A stretch of DNA of 64,000 nt from Methylobacter tundripaludum SV96 (GCF_000190755.2 NZ_JH109152.1:1843774-1907773); one strand, 5' to 3'. Positions 16,914 to 26,456 are shown, counted from the stretch's first letter. Notes: generated from the sequence alone by a model not told the origin. Made by a program: numbers and translations.

Positions 16914-17864
16914 CTATGATTTTTGTAAAAAATCCGTTGCCGTTTTCTTCAAAGCATCATCCACACTCACAGGAGGCTGCCAGCCCAGCAGATCACGCGC
17001 TTCGCTAATATCAACTTGAAGTGAATTACACAAACGCTGCGCCATATCACGCTTACCCACCAACATAGCGGCGGCTTTTAATATCCAGATAGGCATAGGA
17101 AACAGTTTGACGGGCTTGCCCAATGCGTTGCCCATGCGTTGCAACAGTTCGGTAGTAGACAGATCCTCACCGTCCGCCGCCAAAAATGTCCGGTTAGCCG
17201 CTGCCGGATGATCAATGCAGGTTATGATCAAATCGACCAAATTATCCAATGCAACAAAACTGCGCTTATTATGAATGGCGCCCAAAGGTAACGGGATACC
17301 CTTCTCAAGCCAATGCATCATACTGTAAAAATTGGCCTTCACGCCCGGCCCATAGACCAGAGGCGGGCGAATGATCACTACTTCCATACCGGTTTCATCA
17401 GCCAATTGTCGTAACGCCTCTTCGGCTTCGAGCTTGGAAATACCGTAAGGGTCAACTGGTGCGGGTTGATCCTCAACGGTATAAGGCCGTCCCAACAGCG
17501 TACCTTCACCATTTACCTTGATCGAACTGATAAAAATGAAGCGCTGCACGCCTGCATCGGCCGCCTGTCGAGCAAGATTCCAGGCACCCTCAATATTTAT
17601 CTTACGCAACTCATCCAGCGGATCGGCTGCGCTATCCTTCATTACATGCACATGCGCAGCAAGATGAATAACCACTTTTATACCGAGCAATGCATTCGTC
17701 CAATCCGTTTCGCCGTTTATCTCGCCGATTGACACGGTCTCAATATTTTCGACTTGTGAATTCTCAAGGCGCAATGCCGCACGAACGGATTGCCCTTGGC
17801 GAAACAATTCAGCACAGAGCGATTTACCTATAAAACCTGAAGCTCCCGAGACCAACATTTTCAT
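16914..17864 (-). CDS. WbpV-like NAD-dependent epimerase/reductase (UDP-QuiNAc synthesis)
   Basis: This 316-residue extended short-chain dehydrogenase has the cofactor motif GASGFIG (residues 7-13), a SSIKVNG substrate loop and the catalytic YGISK (Tyr and Lys) near residue 140. Sequence pattern and neighbours fit WbpV/WreQ, which reduces the 4-keto group made by the WbpM-like enzyme to give UDP-N-acetylquinovosamine, the substrate of the adjacent WbpL-like transferase. A UDP-sugar 4-epimerase role is possible but less likely given the context. A gap of 216 nt with no recognised gene separates it from the WbpL-like gene. Confidence 0.82.
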   Translation of the reverse strand: MKMLVSGASGFIGKSLCAELFRQGQSVRAALRLENSQVENIETVSIGEINGETDWTNALLGIKVVIHLAAHVHVMKDSAADPLDELRKINIEGAWNLARQAADAGVQRFIFISSIKVNGEGTLLGRPYTVEDQPAPVDPYGISKLEAEEALRQLADETGMEVVIIRPPLVYGPGVKANFYSMMHWLEKGIPLPLGAIHNKRSFVALDNLVDLIITCIDHPAAANRTFLAADGEDLSTTELLQRMGNALGKPVKLFPMPIWILKAAAMLVGKRDMAQRLCNSLQVDISEARDLLGWQPPVSVDDALKKTATDFLQKS

Positions 17865-17874
17865 ATACTCGAAC

Positions 17875-18762
17875 TCACCGTATTAACTCAAACAAGCGGA
17901 TCGGGAGTTTCAACGCCAGAAATAACATATTGGTATATAACCCATTCTCTTTGCACGCCCTGACAATTTCCCAATTCAGCTTAACACTCGACATAAATCC
18001 GCTATTACTCAATCCACCGGAACGCATAGTCACTGTGACCTTATCAATAAATGACCACGATATTTTTTGCCTGATCAGCAACCTGACCAGCATCTCAAAA
18101 TCGGCAGCTATTTTATAATTCGTTTTATACATCCCACCTTCTTCATAACAAGATTTTTTGCAATAAAAGGTAGGGTGGGGGGGCATTACTCCGATCCGCA
18201 GTAACGCAGAATTAAATTTGGCAACCCGATACTTCCGTAGAATTTTTTTAAGATTATTTTTGTCGACAATATTGAGACAGGAAAAAACTGCATCTACTTT
18301 CGCCATGTAAAACCTGTCCGCTATGTCTTGCAATACATTTTCATCAGAAAACATATCATCTGAATTTAACATACCAACATACTCTCCTGAACAAAGGGAT
18401 ATACCTTTGTTCATCGCATCGTAGATTCCGCCATCCTTTTCGCTACTCCAATAATCGATGATATGATCGTACTGTCTCAAAATATCAACCGTTGCATCGC
18501 TAGAGCCGCCGTCAACAATGATATGTTCAATGTTCTCATAACTCTGCTTTATAACGCTTTCTATTGTGTCCCGTATTGTTTCCGCACCATTAAATACTAC
18601 GGTAATTACCGTGATTAACGGCTTACCCGGCAATGAATGCTTATAGATGCCTTGAGAACGTAATCCGCCCTCCACCTTATGCGTTTGGGATGAACAGTTA
18701 AGTTTGCAGTCAGGATCATTTTTTATCGCGGAATGCACTGAGGCTGCAATTATTGCTTTCAA
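17875..18762 (-). CDS. Family 2 glycosyltransferase
   Basis: The 295-residue protein is a GT-A enzyme. Its catalytic domain starts after an N-terminal extension of about 45 residues, with LITVITVVFNGAETI, then EHIIVDGGSSDATVDIL and the nucleotide-binding region EKDGGIYDAMNKGI followed by the DXD-like MLNSDDMFSD. The WbbD/WcaA-like pattern (YxSExDGGIYDAMNKGI) is common in O-antigen clusters. Its start codon overlaps the stop of the upstream glycosyltransferase by 4 nt, so both belong to one operon. Donor and acceptor sugars cannot be read from sequence. The N-terminal extension is odd, and a later start cannot be excluded. Confidence 0.87.
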   Translation of the reverse strand: MKAIIAASVHSAIKNDPDCKLNCSSQTHKVEGGLRSQGIYKHSLPGKPLITVITVVFNGAETIRDTIESVIKQSYENIEHIIVDGGSSDATVDILRQYDHIIDYWSSEKDGGIYDAMNKGISLCSGEYVGMLNSDDMFSDENVLQDIADRFYMAKVDAVFSCLNIVDKNNLKKILRKYRVAKFNSALLRIGVMPPHPTFYCKKSCYEEGGMYKTNYKIAADFEMLVRLLIRQKISWSFIDKVTVTMRSGGLSNSGFMSSVKLNWEIVRACKENGLYTNMLFLALKLPIRLFELIR

Positions 18763-19871
18763 GCGGCCTCTCCTTCATCAGTCGCAAGACCCAACATCGC
18801 AGCAGCAACTTCTTCCCAGTTTCGCGGTATTACCTTAAGGTTTTCTGACCACTCCGGCCACCACCCTGAATCAAGACGCTCGCTTAAATTTACTACAGCG
18901 ACATACAGCGAATTCAAATCCTCAGGATTAAAGTAAATCGCCTGATTCCCACAAAGCGTTCGAGCGTAAGGCAGGTCAGGGCAAATAATCGGCAGGCCTA
19001 TCCACATTGCTTCGACAAGCGGAAACCCGAAACTCTCGGAAAGAGAAAGAAATAAAAGTGCATCTGCATTTTCATATGCCTTTATAACTTTATCCGGGGC
19101 AAGCCTATCGACGCAATGTATCCATGCTATTGCAGGGTTTGGATTCAAGTTTTCTGGAATTGTAAGTAATAATTCAGATACAGGCCATACGTTTGCTCGA
19201 TCAGCCTGAATCGCTCTTAAGAAGCGATGATTTTTGTGTGGGTAAACTGCAGCCGGATAAAAAAGCCGCAAACCAGAGTCTGTCCGAATATTCCTTTGAG
19301 TCCGTTTAAGTTGAGATTCAAGTAGCCAGAGTGGAGCGGGCTGCGCAATGACATGTACGCGACCTATTATTTCTGGGTAGGTATCAATAAGAGCCGCTTT
19401 CATGGCCTCAGTTTGAACAATGAAGGTTGAAACATAGCCTATGTTGAGCTTGAACAGCCAACGTGCTATCCAATACTTGATAGCGCCAAGTTGCCTGCCT
19501 GTACTTGCACCTTGCGCCAGCAGGGGAGTTTGAACGAAGACCGTTTGTTTCGTTTTACTCCTGACAGGTATATCGCCTAGCACCAGCAACGGAGTAGTGC
19601 CATCAAACTTGCTGCCGAATAGCGTACATTCCAGTAATCTTGAAATTGAATTGGGTAAATATCGTTTGTAGCATATCAATTTGGTTTCATGACAAGCGGT
19701 TTCGTAATTGGAAAGCTCGCCCCGAGACGGCAGGTAAACCGCTTCCAATTTATAATCCAAAAGCCGCTCAAAATTCGGCAGCAAGGACTGAATTAATTGA
19801 ACAGCGCCAAGCCCTGCAATATTGGTAAGATGAAGACGAACCGCCTTTCTTTCCCTGACGTGCTCAGTCAT
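18759..19871 (-). CDS. Family 1/4 glycosyltransferase (GT-B)
   Basis: The ATG at 19871 (MTEHVRERKAVRLHLTN) overlaps the upstream stop by 8 nt. Frames extending further upstream run inside the preceding gene and were rejected. The 370-residue product has a GT-B layout. The C-terminal half shows RLFYPAAVYPHKNHRFL and a donor-binding region ALLFLSLSESFGFPLVEAMW with the Glu-x7-Glu pair, then GLPIICPDLPYARTLCG. It should transfer a nucleotide-activated sugar in repeat-unit assembly at the cytoplasmic membrane. Specificity is unknown. Confidence 0.85.
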   Translation of the reverse strand: MTEHVRERKAVRLHLTNIAGLGAVQLIQSLLPNFERLLDYKLEAVYLPSRGELSNYETACHETKLICYKRYLPNSISRLLECTLFGSKFDGTTPLLVLGDIPVRSKTKQTVFVQTPLLAQGASTGRQLGAIKYWIARWLFKLNIGYVSTFIVQTEAMKAALIDTYPEIIGRVHVIAQPAPLWLLESQLKRTQRNIRTDSGLRLFYPAAVYPHKNHRFLRAIQADRANVWPVSELLLTIPENLNPNPAIAWIHCVDRLAPDKVIKAYENADALLFLSLSESFGFPLVEAMWIGLPIICPDLPYARTLCGNQAIYFNPEDLNSLYVAVVNLSERLDSGWWPEWSENLKVIPRNWEEVAAAMLGLATDEGEAA

Positions 19872-21024
19872 AATCATACCAAGGACAAGAAGGCTTCGGT
19901 TGCATTGCGTTAGACAAGTCATCTCTGAGCACATCGAACATATAACGACCGGCCACGTCAGGCTCAAGCGCCGCACCAGCATTCCGGGCCGCAAGACGCA
20001 TTTTTTCCAAATGTTCTGGTGCGTTTGCAAACGCATTCACTTTATGCTCCAGATCAGACACATCTTCACTGGTGAAAATCACGCCGCATCGCCACTTTTC
20101 AATGACTGCTCCCGCGCCCACCCGGTCGCTGCAAATAACCGGAACTCCCGCCATCAGTGCCTCATTAACGACGACTCCCCAACCATCATATCGGCTCGGC
20201 AGCACGAGAGCGTCATAATCGGCAATAACGGCTTGCGATTCTCCGAAAGGAATCAAGCCGCAATACCGAACGGTAGACTGGTCGAAATCGAATTGATGGG
20301 AATCGCCATAACCGTAAGCATCAACTGTGACCGCGGCTCCATTTCCATTCAGGTTTCTAACCGCCTCGATCAATACATCCAATCCCTTGGTTGTAATCAA
20401 TGTCCCGATGAAAATCAGTCTTAAACCGGTCTTTTTCGAATCGGTCGCCGGCGGTTCTGAACGAAGGCGTTCAGAACGCGGCACAAAGTACCCAAAGGGA
20501 AAGATTTTTTCCTTGGCTATGCCGATACTTCGATATTGCGATGCCGCAAGTGGTGAAATAGCGAAGACGCCGGCGATACGGCGGCTCAGCATCGCACCAT
20601 AAAAACGGTATAAAATTGGGCGCAGTAATGCTTTAGCCCAATTAATGAGTTTATGCTTATCAGTTAGATAACCGGCAGAAATTGGAGAATAAGACTCCGA
20701 GATTAGAAACACTCTTAGCCCCATTGCTATGGCCAGCAATAACGTAACAATCAACCTCGGTTGTTCAAATGGACTGCCAAAAAGATGGACAGCATCTCGA
20801 TGCGCCAGAAGCTGCTGAATAATATACTTGACCCACCCTTTTTGCGGAATCAGCTGGGGGGAAAGCGATGCCGCATGTCGATTCACCCAGCCTTGTAATT
20901 GCCGCGATGGATGTTCAGTCTTGGCGACATACACTGTTAGAGGGCATTTTGCCGCCTGTTGCAGCGCTTCCAACGTATATGACTGATGATCCGTTAAAAT
21001 AGGATGCCAACTGACCACTTTCAA
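19864..21024 (-). CDS. Family 4 glycosyltransferase (GT-B)
   Basis: The 386-residue retaining-type glycosyltransferase has an N-terminal acceptor domain and a C-terminal Glycos_transf_1 domain starting LRLIFIGTLITTKGLDVLIEA, with DALVLPSRYDGWGVVVNEAL holding the Glu-x7-Glu donor motif and AGVPVICSDRVGAGAVI after it. Cys-rich or membrane segments are absent apart from a hydrophobic stretch near residue 95 that may aid membrane association. It overlaps both neighbours by a few nucleotides, so it is part of the same minus-strand operon. Its linkage is unknown. Confidence 0.86.
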   Translation of the reverse strand: MKVVSWHPILTDHQSYTLEALQQAAKCPLTVYVAKTEHPSRQLQGWVNRHAASLSPQLIPQKGWVKYIIQQLLAHRDAVHLFGSPFEQPRLIVTLLLAIAMGLRVFLISESYSPISAGYLTDKHKLINWAKALLRPILYRFYGAMLSRRIAGVFAISPLAASQYRSIGIAKEKIFPFGYFVPRSERLRSEPPATDSKKTGLRLIFIGTLITTKGLDVLIEAVRNLNGNGAAVTVDAYGYGDSHQFDFDQSTVRYCGLIPFGESQAVIADYDALVLPSRYDGWGVVVNEALMAGVPVICSDRVGAGAVIEKWRCGVIFTSEDVSDLEHKVNAFANAPEHLEKMRLAARNAGAALEPDVAGRYMFDVLRDDLSNAMQPKPSCPWYDYD

Positions 21025-22211
21025 TGTTGCGCTCCAGTTGAAGACTCAAACAGGAACTCGCTCAGCATTTGACCCACTCTTTCCGGTGCGCATACTGCCG
21101 ATACGGCCTGCACACCACTTAGCGATAAAGCGTTTGCGGCATCGCGATTCTCGACAATCCAACGCAGCTTCTCGATCAGCAGTTCCGAATCGTCAGCCTC
21201 CAAATAGATAGCGCCCTCAGCAAGCACTTTTCGAACATCGCTAATGTCCGTCGTGACGACGAGTATGCCTTGGCTGGCAAATTCAATGACTTTCGATGGG
21301 AATGTCGTATCTGCAAGTGCGCCTGAGTTTGGTTTAAGGGCAAGGCCAACATGAGTCCCCGCGAGTATCTGCTTGTATTCTTCGTCTGTTGTGCGGCCGT
21401 ATACAATGACTTCGGGATCTCCGGGGCTGTCCGCCAACGCTTTAAACTGCTCAAGACAGTCGCCCTTGCCGGTAATCCTAAAGCTTATGTTTTTCGCCCA
21501 TGACGGGGATTCCTCTCGCAACATATTAATGGCGTTGATTAGCAGTGGTGCGCCGGTGTCGTATGAAACTGTTCCTCCCAAAAGAACGGTGATTGGCGAC
21601 AAATCCCAGCTTGCTATTGTAGACAGGGCTTCTGTAGTCCCGTAACAACATTGGGTGGGCCGCAGCTTGGTCGTGCTTTCAAGCGCCCGGCACGCAAGTA
21701 GCGCACCTCGTGAACATAGTTTATCGAAGAGCCGGCTTAAAATACGTGACCTTATACCGGATACAGACCAAAGGTTTAAATCAATCGCGCCATCTTCCAA
21801 ATCCAATGCCGTCTCAATCCGAAAAATTTTTGCGAAAATCAAAATGGGCAAGTAGGCCGACATGCGATTATAAAAAAGAGCTGTTTTCTTCACCTTTTTT
21901 CTATGCAAACCCCAGAGTATTGGAACGGACGAAAATAATGTCAGCAACTCGGAAAGAACCGGGAAATGAAAAAAAGGTAAGTAAATAACAGGCACACCAT
22001 CCAACCGATACACCTTACCGCGAAAATAACGACCAGAGTTATTCTGTTTGCCGCGTCCCAAGCTAATGACTAATGCACGCACCCCTGCTTTACGCATAGC
22101 TTTAGATAAAAGAAAGACCTTACGTGAGGCCGCGGGGCTATCCGTTACAATGCCTCTTTCGAGGCGCGTTACATCATCAAGAGCATTGCAAATAAAAAAA
22201 AGATTACGCAT
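21021..22211 (-). CDS. Glycosyltransferase, GT-B fold
   Basis: The 396-residue protein has a GT-B C-terminal half: SPITVLLGGTVSYDTGAPLLI, then ISFRITGKGDCLEQFKAL, and a donor region with GLALKPNSGALADTTFPSKVIEFASQG (given here as GLALKPNSGALADT and FPSKVIEFASQG). SKVIEFASQG corresponds to the typical SKVLEYMAAG motif of Family 4 enzymes. The stop overlaps the next gene's ATG by 4 nt, and a 3-nt gap follows the acetyltransferase stop upstream. Substrates unknown. Confidence 0.82.
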   Translation of the reverse strand: MRNLFFICNALDDVTRLERGIVTDSPAASRKVFLLSKAMRKAGVRALVISLGRGKQNNSGRYFRGKVYRLDGVPVIYLPFFHFPVLSELLTLFSSVPILWGLHRKKVKKTALFYNRMSAYLPILIFAKIFRIETALDLEDGAIDLNLWSVSGIRSRILSRLFDKLCSRGALLACRALESTTKLRPTQCCYGTTEALSTIASWDLSPITVLLGGTVSYDTGAPLLINAINMLREESPSWAKNISFRITGKGDCLEQFKALADSPGDPEVIVYGRTTDEEYKQILAGTHVGLALKPNSGALADTTFPSKVIEFASQGILVVTTDISDVRKVLAEGAIYLEADDSELLIEKLRWIVENRDAANALSLSGVQAVSAVCAPERVGQMLSEFLFESSTGAQH

Positions 22212-22214
22212 CGT

Positions 22215-22736
22215 TTAAGTAAGCTTTTTTTTGAATACGGCGGGCACGCCACCCACGAGTACGTCTGCCGGCACATCACGTGTTACAACCGAACCGGCGG
22301 CAACGACCGCTCCAGGCCCGATATTGACTCCTCCCAATATTCGGGAGCCCGCACCAATCCAACAGCCATTGTTAATCACTATAGGCTTTGCCGTTCCAGT
22401 ACCCGCCCGACGCGATGCTGTACCAATGATATGCCCCCCCGTAATAAACTCAACGGCCGGACCTATGTCACAGCGCTCACCGATCAAAATAGGAACTTCC
22501 ATGTGTGTGTAAAAAATCACACCAGGACTCAGCCACGTATCACGGCCAATACGAAGTTGGCCGCGACCATATATCCAACCTCGGCCACATACAGAGACAT
22601 TTTCGCCAATCTCAACATGACTTAATTTAAGGCATAGCCGTCTAAACCAAAAGCACCGCGATGGCGGCAATATAAGCAGCAGAAAGTTTAGTAAATGTCT
22701 AAGCATTTTTATAGCCATAACAAACTGAAAAGCCAC
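22215..22736 (-). CDS. Hexapeptide-repeat acetyltransferase
   Basis: This 173-residue protein has a left-handed beta-helix of hexapeptide repeats ([63 protein letters not shown]) and the C-terminal [16 protein letters not shown] common to WcaF/maltose-O-acetyltransferase-like enzymes. The probable catalytic His is in [10 protein letters not shown] hydrophobic N-terminal stretch of about 30 residues ([16 protein letters not shown]) suggests membrane association. It likely O-acetylates a sugar of the repeat unit using acetyl-CoA. It heads the block of four glycosyltransferases below it, after a 515-bp gap. Confidence 0.83.
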   Translation of the reverse strand: MAFQFVMAIKMLRHLLNFLLLILPPSRCFWFRRLCLKLSHVEIGENVSVCGRGWIYGRGQLRIGRDTWLSPGVIFYTHMEVPILIGERCDIGPAVEFITGGHIIGTASRRAGTGTAKPIVINNGCWIGAGSRILGGVNIGPGAVVAAGSVVTRDVPADVLVGGVPAVFKKKLT

Positions 22737-23251
22737 ATACCAATTCGACCACGCTTTTCAATGAACTTATGCTTTTCCCTTGTTGAAAGCCCAACCGACG
22801 GCCATCTGTAGAAAATTTTCGTCTACTTAACACCATGGTTTAAAATCGATTTGGATATTTGAAGAGTGTTCATTTCTTAACTTCATCATGCAATTTAAGA
22901 TTTTTATTTTAATATTGCCAGCTTTAACCAATACCTTCTGTACCATACCGCTATACGGCACTACCGATACATTCTTACATCATATTAGCGCTTTTGGAAA
23001 CGGGGTAACGACAATGGAAATTAAAGATGCGGACTTATGACTCATGGATTTAGCAATAAAGAATCTATGTGCGTATACTCTATCATTTTACGCACAACAT
23101 GACGCATTTTAAACTCGCCTGTCAGACTAATTTACTGAAGGCATCGTCAACACACCCTTACCCCAAACCAGGTCGACCGAACGAAACAGTGCGGGGTCTG
23201 AGTTCACATAATCACAACAATCTGACACTACATCTCTATACATGGTAACCC
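22737..23251. other. 515-bp gap inside the polysaccharide locus; one doubtful small frame
   Basis: No convincing gene. A plus-strand frame at 22888-23040 would give a 50-residue peptide with a hydrophobic, signal-like start (MQFKIFILILPALTNTF). It has no ribosome binding site and is opposite in direction to the whole locus, so it is noted only. The gap should hold the promoter for the acetyltransferase-glycosyltransferase block on the minus strand. Part of it may be decayed coding sequence. Confidence 0.4.
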
Positions 23252-24250
23252 TCAAAATGTGTCATGTGCCACATCCTCCGCCGACAGCACGAACGCCCTG
23301 GGCTTGAATCCTAAGTCTCGCGATGCGTCAGCATGATCAAACACCAAATCACGGTTCATACGCTCGGCCATGGCAGCCGACCACTGCCGATAACGCCGCA
23401 AGCGGCGCAACATAGTCACCGCCAAGCGGAAAGTCCAGAGCGGGACAGTCAGCAAGCGCAGACGACGACAGAGAGCAGAAAACACACGTGCGACCATGTT
23501 GCGATAAGTGAGCGTCTCGCCACCGGAAATGTTATACGCCTTGTTCGCTGCGCAAGGCGCCCGCAAAGCGGCCAGACATGCACCTGCTACATCCGCTACG
23601 TGAATAGGCTGGCGCAGGCCGTTTGCCTCGCCAAACAAGGGAAAGAAGCCAAACCGCCGGATGAATCGCGCAATCTCGGCAATATTTTTGTCCCGCCCCA
23701 AGCCATAAATCAGCGTAGGACGCAGAATCACCCATTCCACCCCGCGGCTTTCCGCCCACTCCCGCACCCGCGCTTCCGCATCAGTAAGCCGAAGTGCTAT
23801 GGCCTGTTCCTCCGGGTCGGTGGAATCCTCCTTGGTGAACCGACTGGTGGAGGACAGCACCACCACACGCTTCGCGCCCTGCGCATCAAGCAAGGCAAAA
23901 TAATCCGGCAACACCCAAATAGGAGCGACACAAATCCAAAACGAAATGCTCTCCTCACCCGCACGCGAAAGGGCCGGCGACAGGGTCGTTGCCGCTTGAT
24001 GGCCTGACTGAATGGCTAATGATTCCATCAGGGGAGCTGGAGAAGAAAAGCCAAGCTGCCGCCACGCCACCCTATCTCCGCTCTGCCCGACCGCCGACCG
24101 CGAGAACGCCGTCACCTGCCACCCTGCCTCAGTCAGCATCGGCAGCAAACAGGTCCCCACCGAACTGGTCGCACCAAGAACACCTACAAGGTTTAGCGGT
24201 AATCCATCACCCTCTGGGAGAGAGGTCATGGGAGTCGCATTATCAACCAT
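23252..24250 (-). CDS. NAD-dependent epimerase/dehydratase-like protein
   Basis: The start at 24250 (MVDNATPMTSLPEGDG) overlaps the upstream stop by 8 nt; a longer frame exists but runs inside the previous gene. The 332-residue product has a degenerate Rossmann motif VLGATSSVGT, then VVVLSSTSRFT and WVILRPTLIYGLGRDK. The catalytic Tyr-x3-Lys is not evident: SSTSRF is followed by an Asp/Glu/Ala-rich segment. The substrate is unknown. Two in-frame stretches (TSLPEGDGLP near the start and LSPALSRAGEE in the middle) look like translated intergenic GC-rich repeat sequence. Reductase or isomerase activity on an NDP-sugar or lipid-linked sugar is possible. Confidence 0.72.
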   Translation of the reverse strand: MVDNATPMTSLPEGDGLPLNLVGVLGATSSVGTCLLPMLTEAGWQVTAFSRSAVGQSGDRVAWRQLGFSSPAPLMESLAIQSGHQAATTLSPALSRAGEESISFWICVAPIWVLPDYFALLDAQGAKRVVVLSSTSRFTKEDSTDPEEQAIALRLTDAEARVREWAESRGVEWVILRPTLIYGLGRDKNIAEIARFIRRFGFFPLFGEANGLRQPIHVADVAGACLAALRAPCAANKAYNISGGETLTYRNMVARVFSALCRRLRLLTVPLWTFRLAVTMLRRLRRYRQWSAAMAERMNRDLVFDHADASRDLGFKPRAFVLSAEDVAHDTF

Positions 24251-25136
24251 GCCCAAACCCCAACGCCTGTCCGGCACGTTTGGCTGAATAGTAAGTAGCC
24301 ACGAGGCCAAACCGCAGCCACACGCCTACCACAACCAACCCCATCAGCGCCCCCGGATACTGGTGTCGAAAGAACTTCTTGTAAAAACGAATCATCCCTT
24401 TATGCTTGTGCCATTCGACAAACACCGGCCGACTTCTCCCGCAAACTCCTAACGCATGAGTGATTTGCGCCGATGGAACGAACAGAATCCTCCACCCTTG
24501 TTGTCCAAAGCGCATACACCAATCCAGATCTTCACAATGTAAAAAATAGCCCTCATCCCATTCTCCGACATCCTGCATTGCCGCACGTCTGACCATCATG
24601 CAGGCACCAGAAATTGCCTCCACCTCAATGGCGTGATCCGGCAACGGTTGTTTATGCAAGTGAAAATCAAAGAACAAATGCGGCCAATGATCCGAAAAAC
24701 GTGCCAGCCAAAATGCGCGCACAAAAGAACGCCAAGGCGTGGGTATAGCCCGGCGGCCACCTGCTTGTTCGGTTCCGTCCGAATTAGCAAGCAAGCCCCC
24801 GACCATACCCACGCGCTCATCCACGTGTATAGCTTCCAACAACTTGGCCAACGTACCCGGTTTGAAGCAACAGTCCGGATTAAGAAACAGCAGGAACGGA
24901 GCAGAGGCAACACGTGACCCACTATTACAAGCCGCAGCAAAACCAACGTTGGTTGGATTTTTAATTATCTGTACGCATGGCAAGCCTTGCAAAGCATCCA
25001 AACTGCCATCCGTCGATGCGTTATCAACCACGATAATTTCAATTTCCAAAGGACAATTCAGCAACGAATCGACACAGCTACGCAACAGCTCACCAGCGTT
25101 ATAATTGACGATGATTGTCGAAATGACGGCATTCAT
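24243..25136 (-). CDS. Family 2 glycosyltransferase (rhamnosyltransferase-like)
   Basis: The 297-residue GT-A protein starts with ISTIIVNYNAGELLRSCVDSLL and EIIVVDNASTDGSLDAL, then PTNVGFAAACNSG and FLLFLNPDC, the WbbL-type arrangement. The acceptor/metal-binding block LHCEDLDWCMRFGQQGW is also present. A C-terminal amphipathic/hydrophobic segment (PGALMGLVVVGVWLRFGLV) should bind the membrane. WbbL relatives transfer rhamnose, consistent with the rml genes in this locus, but specificity is inferred. It is the first gene of a pair with the epimerase-like gene. Confidence 0.86.
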   Translation of the reverse strand: MNAVISTIIVNYNAGELLRSCVDSLLNCPLEIEIIVVDNASTDGSLDALQGLPCVQIIKNPTNVGFAAACNSGSRVASAPFLLFLNPDCCFKPGTLAKLLEAIHVDERVGMVGGLLANSDGTEQAGGRRAIPTPWRSFVRAFWLARFSDHWPHLFFDFHLHKQPLPDHAIEVEAISGACMMVRRAAMQDVGEWDEGYFLHCEDLDWCMRFGQQGWRILFVPSAQITHALGVCGRSRPVFVEWHKHKGMIRFYKKFFRHQYPGALMGLVVVGVWLRFGLVATYYSAKRAGQALGFGHG

Positions 25137-25420
25137 ATATATTTTCTACAAAGTTTTGTTGTATTCATTGGGGTGGTGCTGATTAAATCGGCGTTTCTTT
25201 GCAGATAGTATTCGCCAGATTCTGCGTCACTTGCCTCAACAACAGCAACCAAAACAGACACTTGACATGTCTTTCGCAAAGTTCTACACCAGATTGCGAG
25301 GTTCATGCTAACGGCGATTTCTGAAAAACAGGCTTCTCTGGCAATTGTAGCCGGCCAGTTTTTTCACCCGTTAAGCAATGGGACCGTTATCCAAAAACTA
25401 AGCCTCAATACTTATGTAAT
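25137..25420. other. Gap between two glycosyltransferase genes
   Basis: 284 bp. A minus-strand frame of about 57 codons (start near 25303) encodes MNLAIWCRTLRKTCQVS and a VEASDAESGEYYLQRNADL segment. I do not recognise it, and it may be decayed coding sequence. Promoter elements for the 24243-25136 gene are expected here. Confidence 0.35.
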
Positions 25421-26359
25421 TCATAAGCCATTACGTATACCGTTTTTGCCCTTCAAGCCATCAATCACACCAAGGCACATCATTTTAAGACATGTTAAAC
25501 GATTCTCTGCTGCCCAGCTAAAGAAAACCGCGATTTTTAAACATCTGGCAATATCGGCAAATTTCCAGCTCAACGGCATATACCTCCGACGGTACAGTAA
25601 TACGCTATTGCGAAACATATAGTAATACCGAAAAGGCTTGTGAAAAGGCACCGTCCGCTTACGCAAAAACCAAACTTCCTTTCGCTGCTCTCCGAGCGCA
25701 TGCATCATCACCGCGCCACATAGCCCGAATATTTGGAATCCTTTGGATTTTGCACGAAAGCACCATTCCGTATCCACATGATCAATAAACAGGCTTTCAT
25801 CCATTAGCCCAACAACTTCCAGCACTGCAATTGAAAGTAATGACCCGGAAGAAACTAAAAAATCCGCATCCACAAAGGATGTATTATTCTCGCATCCACA
25901 ATGAATAAAACGAAACATCCCGACTTTTACAAATCGAGATAACACACCATTCTCTGCATCGCGGTATTGAGGACCAATTGCCGCTACCTGAAAACCTTTT
26001 TCATTCAATGCGGCACAGGCGGATCGCAATCGAATCACCATATCCGGCCCTACCTGACTGTCCTGGTCCAGCAACAATACAAATTTTGAGCCTTGCTCAA
26101 TTGCGCGCCTAATCCCAATATTATGGGCAGCGCCGATTCCCAAATTTTCTTGCTGCCGGAGCAGGTGAAATTTTGCATTTGCCTGATCTTCAAGTTTATC
26201 GAACCAGCCAGATGAAAAGTTTGACGAAGCATTATCTACAATAAAAATATCAGATACTTGACCAGAAACGGCTTGAATTGCAGCACGAAGAGCTTCGGTG
26301 TCGGGATTATAGGTAACCAACACTGCCGACACATCGTGGCAATAATTTTTTTTTATCAT
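25421..26359 (-). CDS. Family 2 glycosyltransferase (RfbF/WbbL rhamnosyltransferase-like)
   Basis: The preferred start, ATG 26359 (MIKKNYCHDVSAVLVTYNPD), has GAGAGGG just upstream; a start 14 codons earlier is possible. The 312-residue protein shows VSAVLVTYNPDTEALRAAI, IFIVDNASSN, ENLGIGAAHNIGIR and FVLLLDQDSQVG, which is the pattern of dTDP-rhamnosyl transferases (QDS in place of the usual DXD). HVDTEWCFRAKSKGFQIFG is the acceptor block. The donor is likely dTDP-L-rhamnose from the rml genes, by family resemblance. It lies downstream of a decayed methyltransferase fragment. Confidence 0.85.
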   Translation of the reverse strand: MIKKNYCHDVSAVLVTYNPDTEALRAAIQAVSGQVSDIFIVDNASSNFSSGWFDKLEDQANAKFHLLRQQENLGIGAAHNIGIRRAIEQGSKFVLLLDQDSQVGPDMVIRLRSACAALNEKGFQVAAIGPQYRDAENGVLSRFVKVGMFRFIHCGCENNTSFVDADFLVSSGSLLSIAVLEVVGLMDESLFIDHVDTEWCFRAKSKGFQIFGLCGAVMMHALGEQRKEVWFLRKRTVPFHKPFRYYYMFRNSVLLYRRRYMPLSWKFADIARCLKIAVFFSWAAENRLTCLKMMCLGVIDGLKGKNGIRNGL

Positions 26360-26456
26360 TACCCTCTCAAAATTTAAAAAAGGCGAAATAGCCCATGTCA
26401 AAACCTCATCGCGATCGGTGCGATTTGTTCCTCACCTCACGATCCTTGCCAAGCAT

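Noticed and set aside
18759-20036. Longer glycosyltransferase starting at 20036
   Set aside because: The extra 55 codons lie entirely within the preceding gene in another frame; the ATG at 19871 overlaps that gene's stop as in the other operon junctions.
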